DNA from: Phycisphaerae bacterium
GTDB lineage: Bacteria > Planctomycetota > Phycisphaerae > UBA1845
DNA: 12,492 bases
NCBI GenBank assembly: GCA_029260155.1
Contig: JAJDDU010000270.1
Location: 1 to 12,492 of the forward strand
Direction of reading: 5' to 3'
Below, piece by piece: positions 11,748 through 12,492 of this stretch. Position numbers and translations under genes: made by a program. Each line of letters opens with the position of its first letter. The stretch's first letter is position 1. The notes under the pieces were generated by a model. That model was not told the origin of the DNA. It did not search any database and was given only the letters and a program-made list of their open reading frames with translations.

Positions 11748-12492
11748 ATGACATCAACACACTTGAGCATGTTGGGAGCTTGCTTCTGTCTGTGGGTGCT
11801 CGGCGCGCCGGCGGCTGGCGAGCGCCCGAACGACCTCAATACTCCGTTCGTAAATGGCGGTCCGAATAACAGTAACCCTGCGGATTCGCTATGCCTTGAT
11901 TTGCGTGGCGTCCGCGACGCGATCGCGTTGGGTTCGTGCCAGTCAGATGATTCCGAGTGTCCGGGAGCGAGCCTGCATTGCGTGGACGACGATAATGATC
12001 CGCTCAATGGTGGGATCTGTGTTGATCGCGCCTGCTACGCTTCCGGCGATGAGGTGGTCGTCGACATCGAGCTAGGCCCGACGGGTGAACCTGTGTGTGG
12101 GGCACAGCTGTTCCTGGAGTGGGACACGAGCGCGATGGACTTCGTGTCCCTGGAGACTGATCCGGACAGCGAGTTCGGTGCCTCAGCCCCGATCATCAAC
12201 CTGGTCGATTCCCAATCCGGGACAATTGATCTTGTCCTCAGCTTGGTAACGGCGTTACCGTGTGACGCGCTCACTGCATCTTCGCGCGGGGGCACGGTAG
12301 CGCGGCTTACATTCGTCGCCACCGAGAGTTGCCAGAACTCGGACGGTGTCTGGTTGCGTCCGCATAGCCCTGCGACGCGGATCGGGGGACCCAGCGGGGC
12401 GATTTCGATTGTCGGCTGCAACGGTGACACGGAACCCTCGAGGACTGACGCGATGTCGAATGCCACGCCGCCGCTGTGGAGTTGTCCCGAAG
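11748..12492 (+). CDS. N-terminal part of a secreted cohesin-like protein, open at the window edge
   Basis: ATG 11748 follows GGAGAAGG (11737-11744) with good spacing, and the frame stays open for 248 codons to the window end with no stop. The product begins MTSTHLSMLGACFCLWVLG, a signal peptide with likely cleavage near residues 23-24. A short linker and a Cys motif (CQSDDSEC, HCVDDD, GICVDRAC) precede a cohesin-like domain at ~100-195 (GDEVVVDIELG, CGAQLFLEWDTSAMDF, GGTVARLTFVA). The protein then runs on to PLWSCPE. The same succession occurs in the 266-3541 protein (GICVEQVC, GDKIVVDIELG, CGAQLAVAWDTSSLEL, IARLSFTA, PEWDCPP), so the two are paralogs. This copy joins the shared part almost directly to its signal peptide and lacks the ~500 N-terminal residues of the other. 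An HYR-like domain and a dockerin would be expected further on, by analogy only. Confidence 0.9.
   Translation, partial: MTSTHLSMLGACFCLWVLGAPAAGERPNDLNTPFVNGGPNNSNPADSLCLDLRGVRDAIALGSCQSDDSECPGASLHCVDDDNDPLNGGICVDRACYASGDEVVVDIELGPTGEPVCGAQLFLEWDTSAMDFVSLETDPDSEFGASAPIINLVDSQSGTIDLVLSLVTALPCDALTASSRGGTVARLTFVATESCQNSDGVWLRPHSPATRIGGPSGAISIVGCNGDTEPSRTDAMSNATPPLWSCPE

Noticed and set aside
1..12492. Insertion sequences, tRNA or rRNA genes, phage attachment sites
   Set aside because: No transposase-like protein, terminal inverted repeats with target duplications, cloverleaf sequences or rRNA signatures were seen on either strand.

Overview
The window looks like chromosomal DNA from a GC-rich bacterium that makes large secreted modular proteins. 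A planctomycete (Phycisphaerae-like or a related lineage) is the best guess. The evidence is the combination of Sec signal peptides, PPC-like and cohesin-like beta-sandwiches, C-terminal dockerin modules of the planctomycete type (loops such as DFDCSGGVNTGD, and PDGF-NLADALHAL duplications), and long disulfide-type cysteine repeats. No ribosomal, metabolic or mobile gene is present to test this, so the taxonomic call is inference.

All genes lie on the + strand and tile almost the whole window. (1) 1-160 is the last 52 codons of a secreted-type protein whose C-terminus matches that of the third large gene. (2) 266-3541 encodes a 1091-residue exported protein: N-terminal beta-rich region, PPC-like domain, Cys-rich linker, cohesin-like domain, HYR-like domain with a Cys-rich insertion, a pre-dockerin beta domain, and a dockerin with three EF-hand-like loops. 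It ends at a textbook intrinsic terminator (3575-3617). (3) 3841-8646 encodes a 1601-residue exported protein. About 1200 residues of it are a tandem array of 53-residue, eight-cysteine units, followed by a beta domain and a dockerin. (4) 8643-11228 overlaps the previous stop codon (ATGA) and encodes an 861-residue protein with the same beta domain, a Cys-rich stretch, cohesin-like modules and a duplicated dockerin-like module. (5) 11748 to the window end is the 5' part of another exported protein, paralogous to the middle of gene 2. It is open to the edge.

The order suggests a tandemly duplicated locus. An ORF3-type C-terminus precedes an ORF1-type gene at the left edge, and the same succession recurs near 11.2-11.7 kb. 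No catalytic domain is visible. The proteins combine potential receptor modules (cohesin-like) with potential ligand modules (dockerin) and a very long acidic disulfide rod, so a structural, self-assembling extracellular matrix or surface role is the most economical inference. It is not proven by the sequence.

The most unusual features are: the cysteine array, with 1093 consecutive residues lacking Lys and Arg; its embedded 453-bp higher-order repeat; the apparent ~11-kb locus duplication; and a leader block of about 38 bp shared by the regions upstream of genes 3 and 5.
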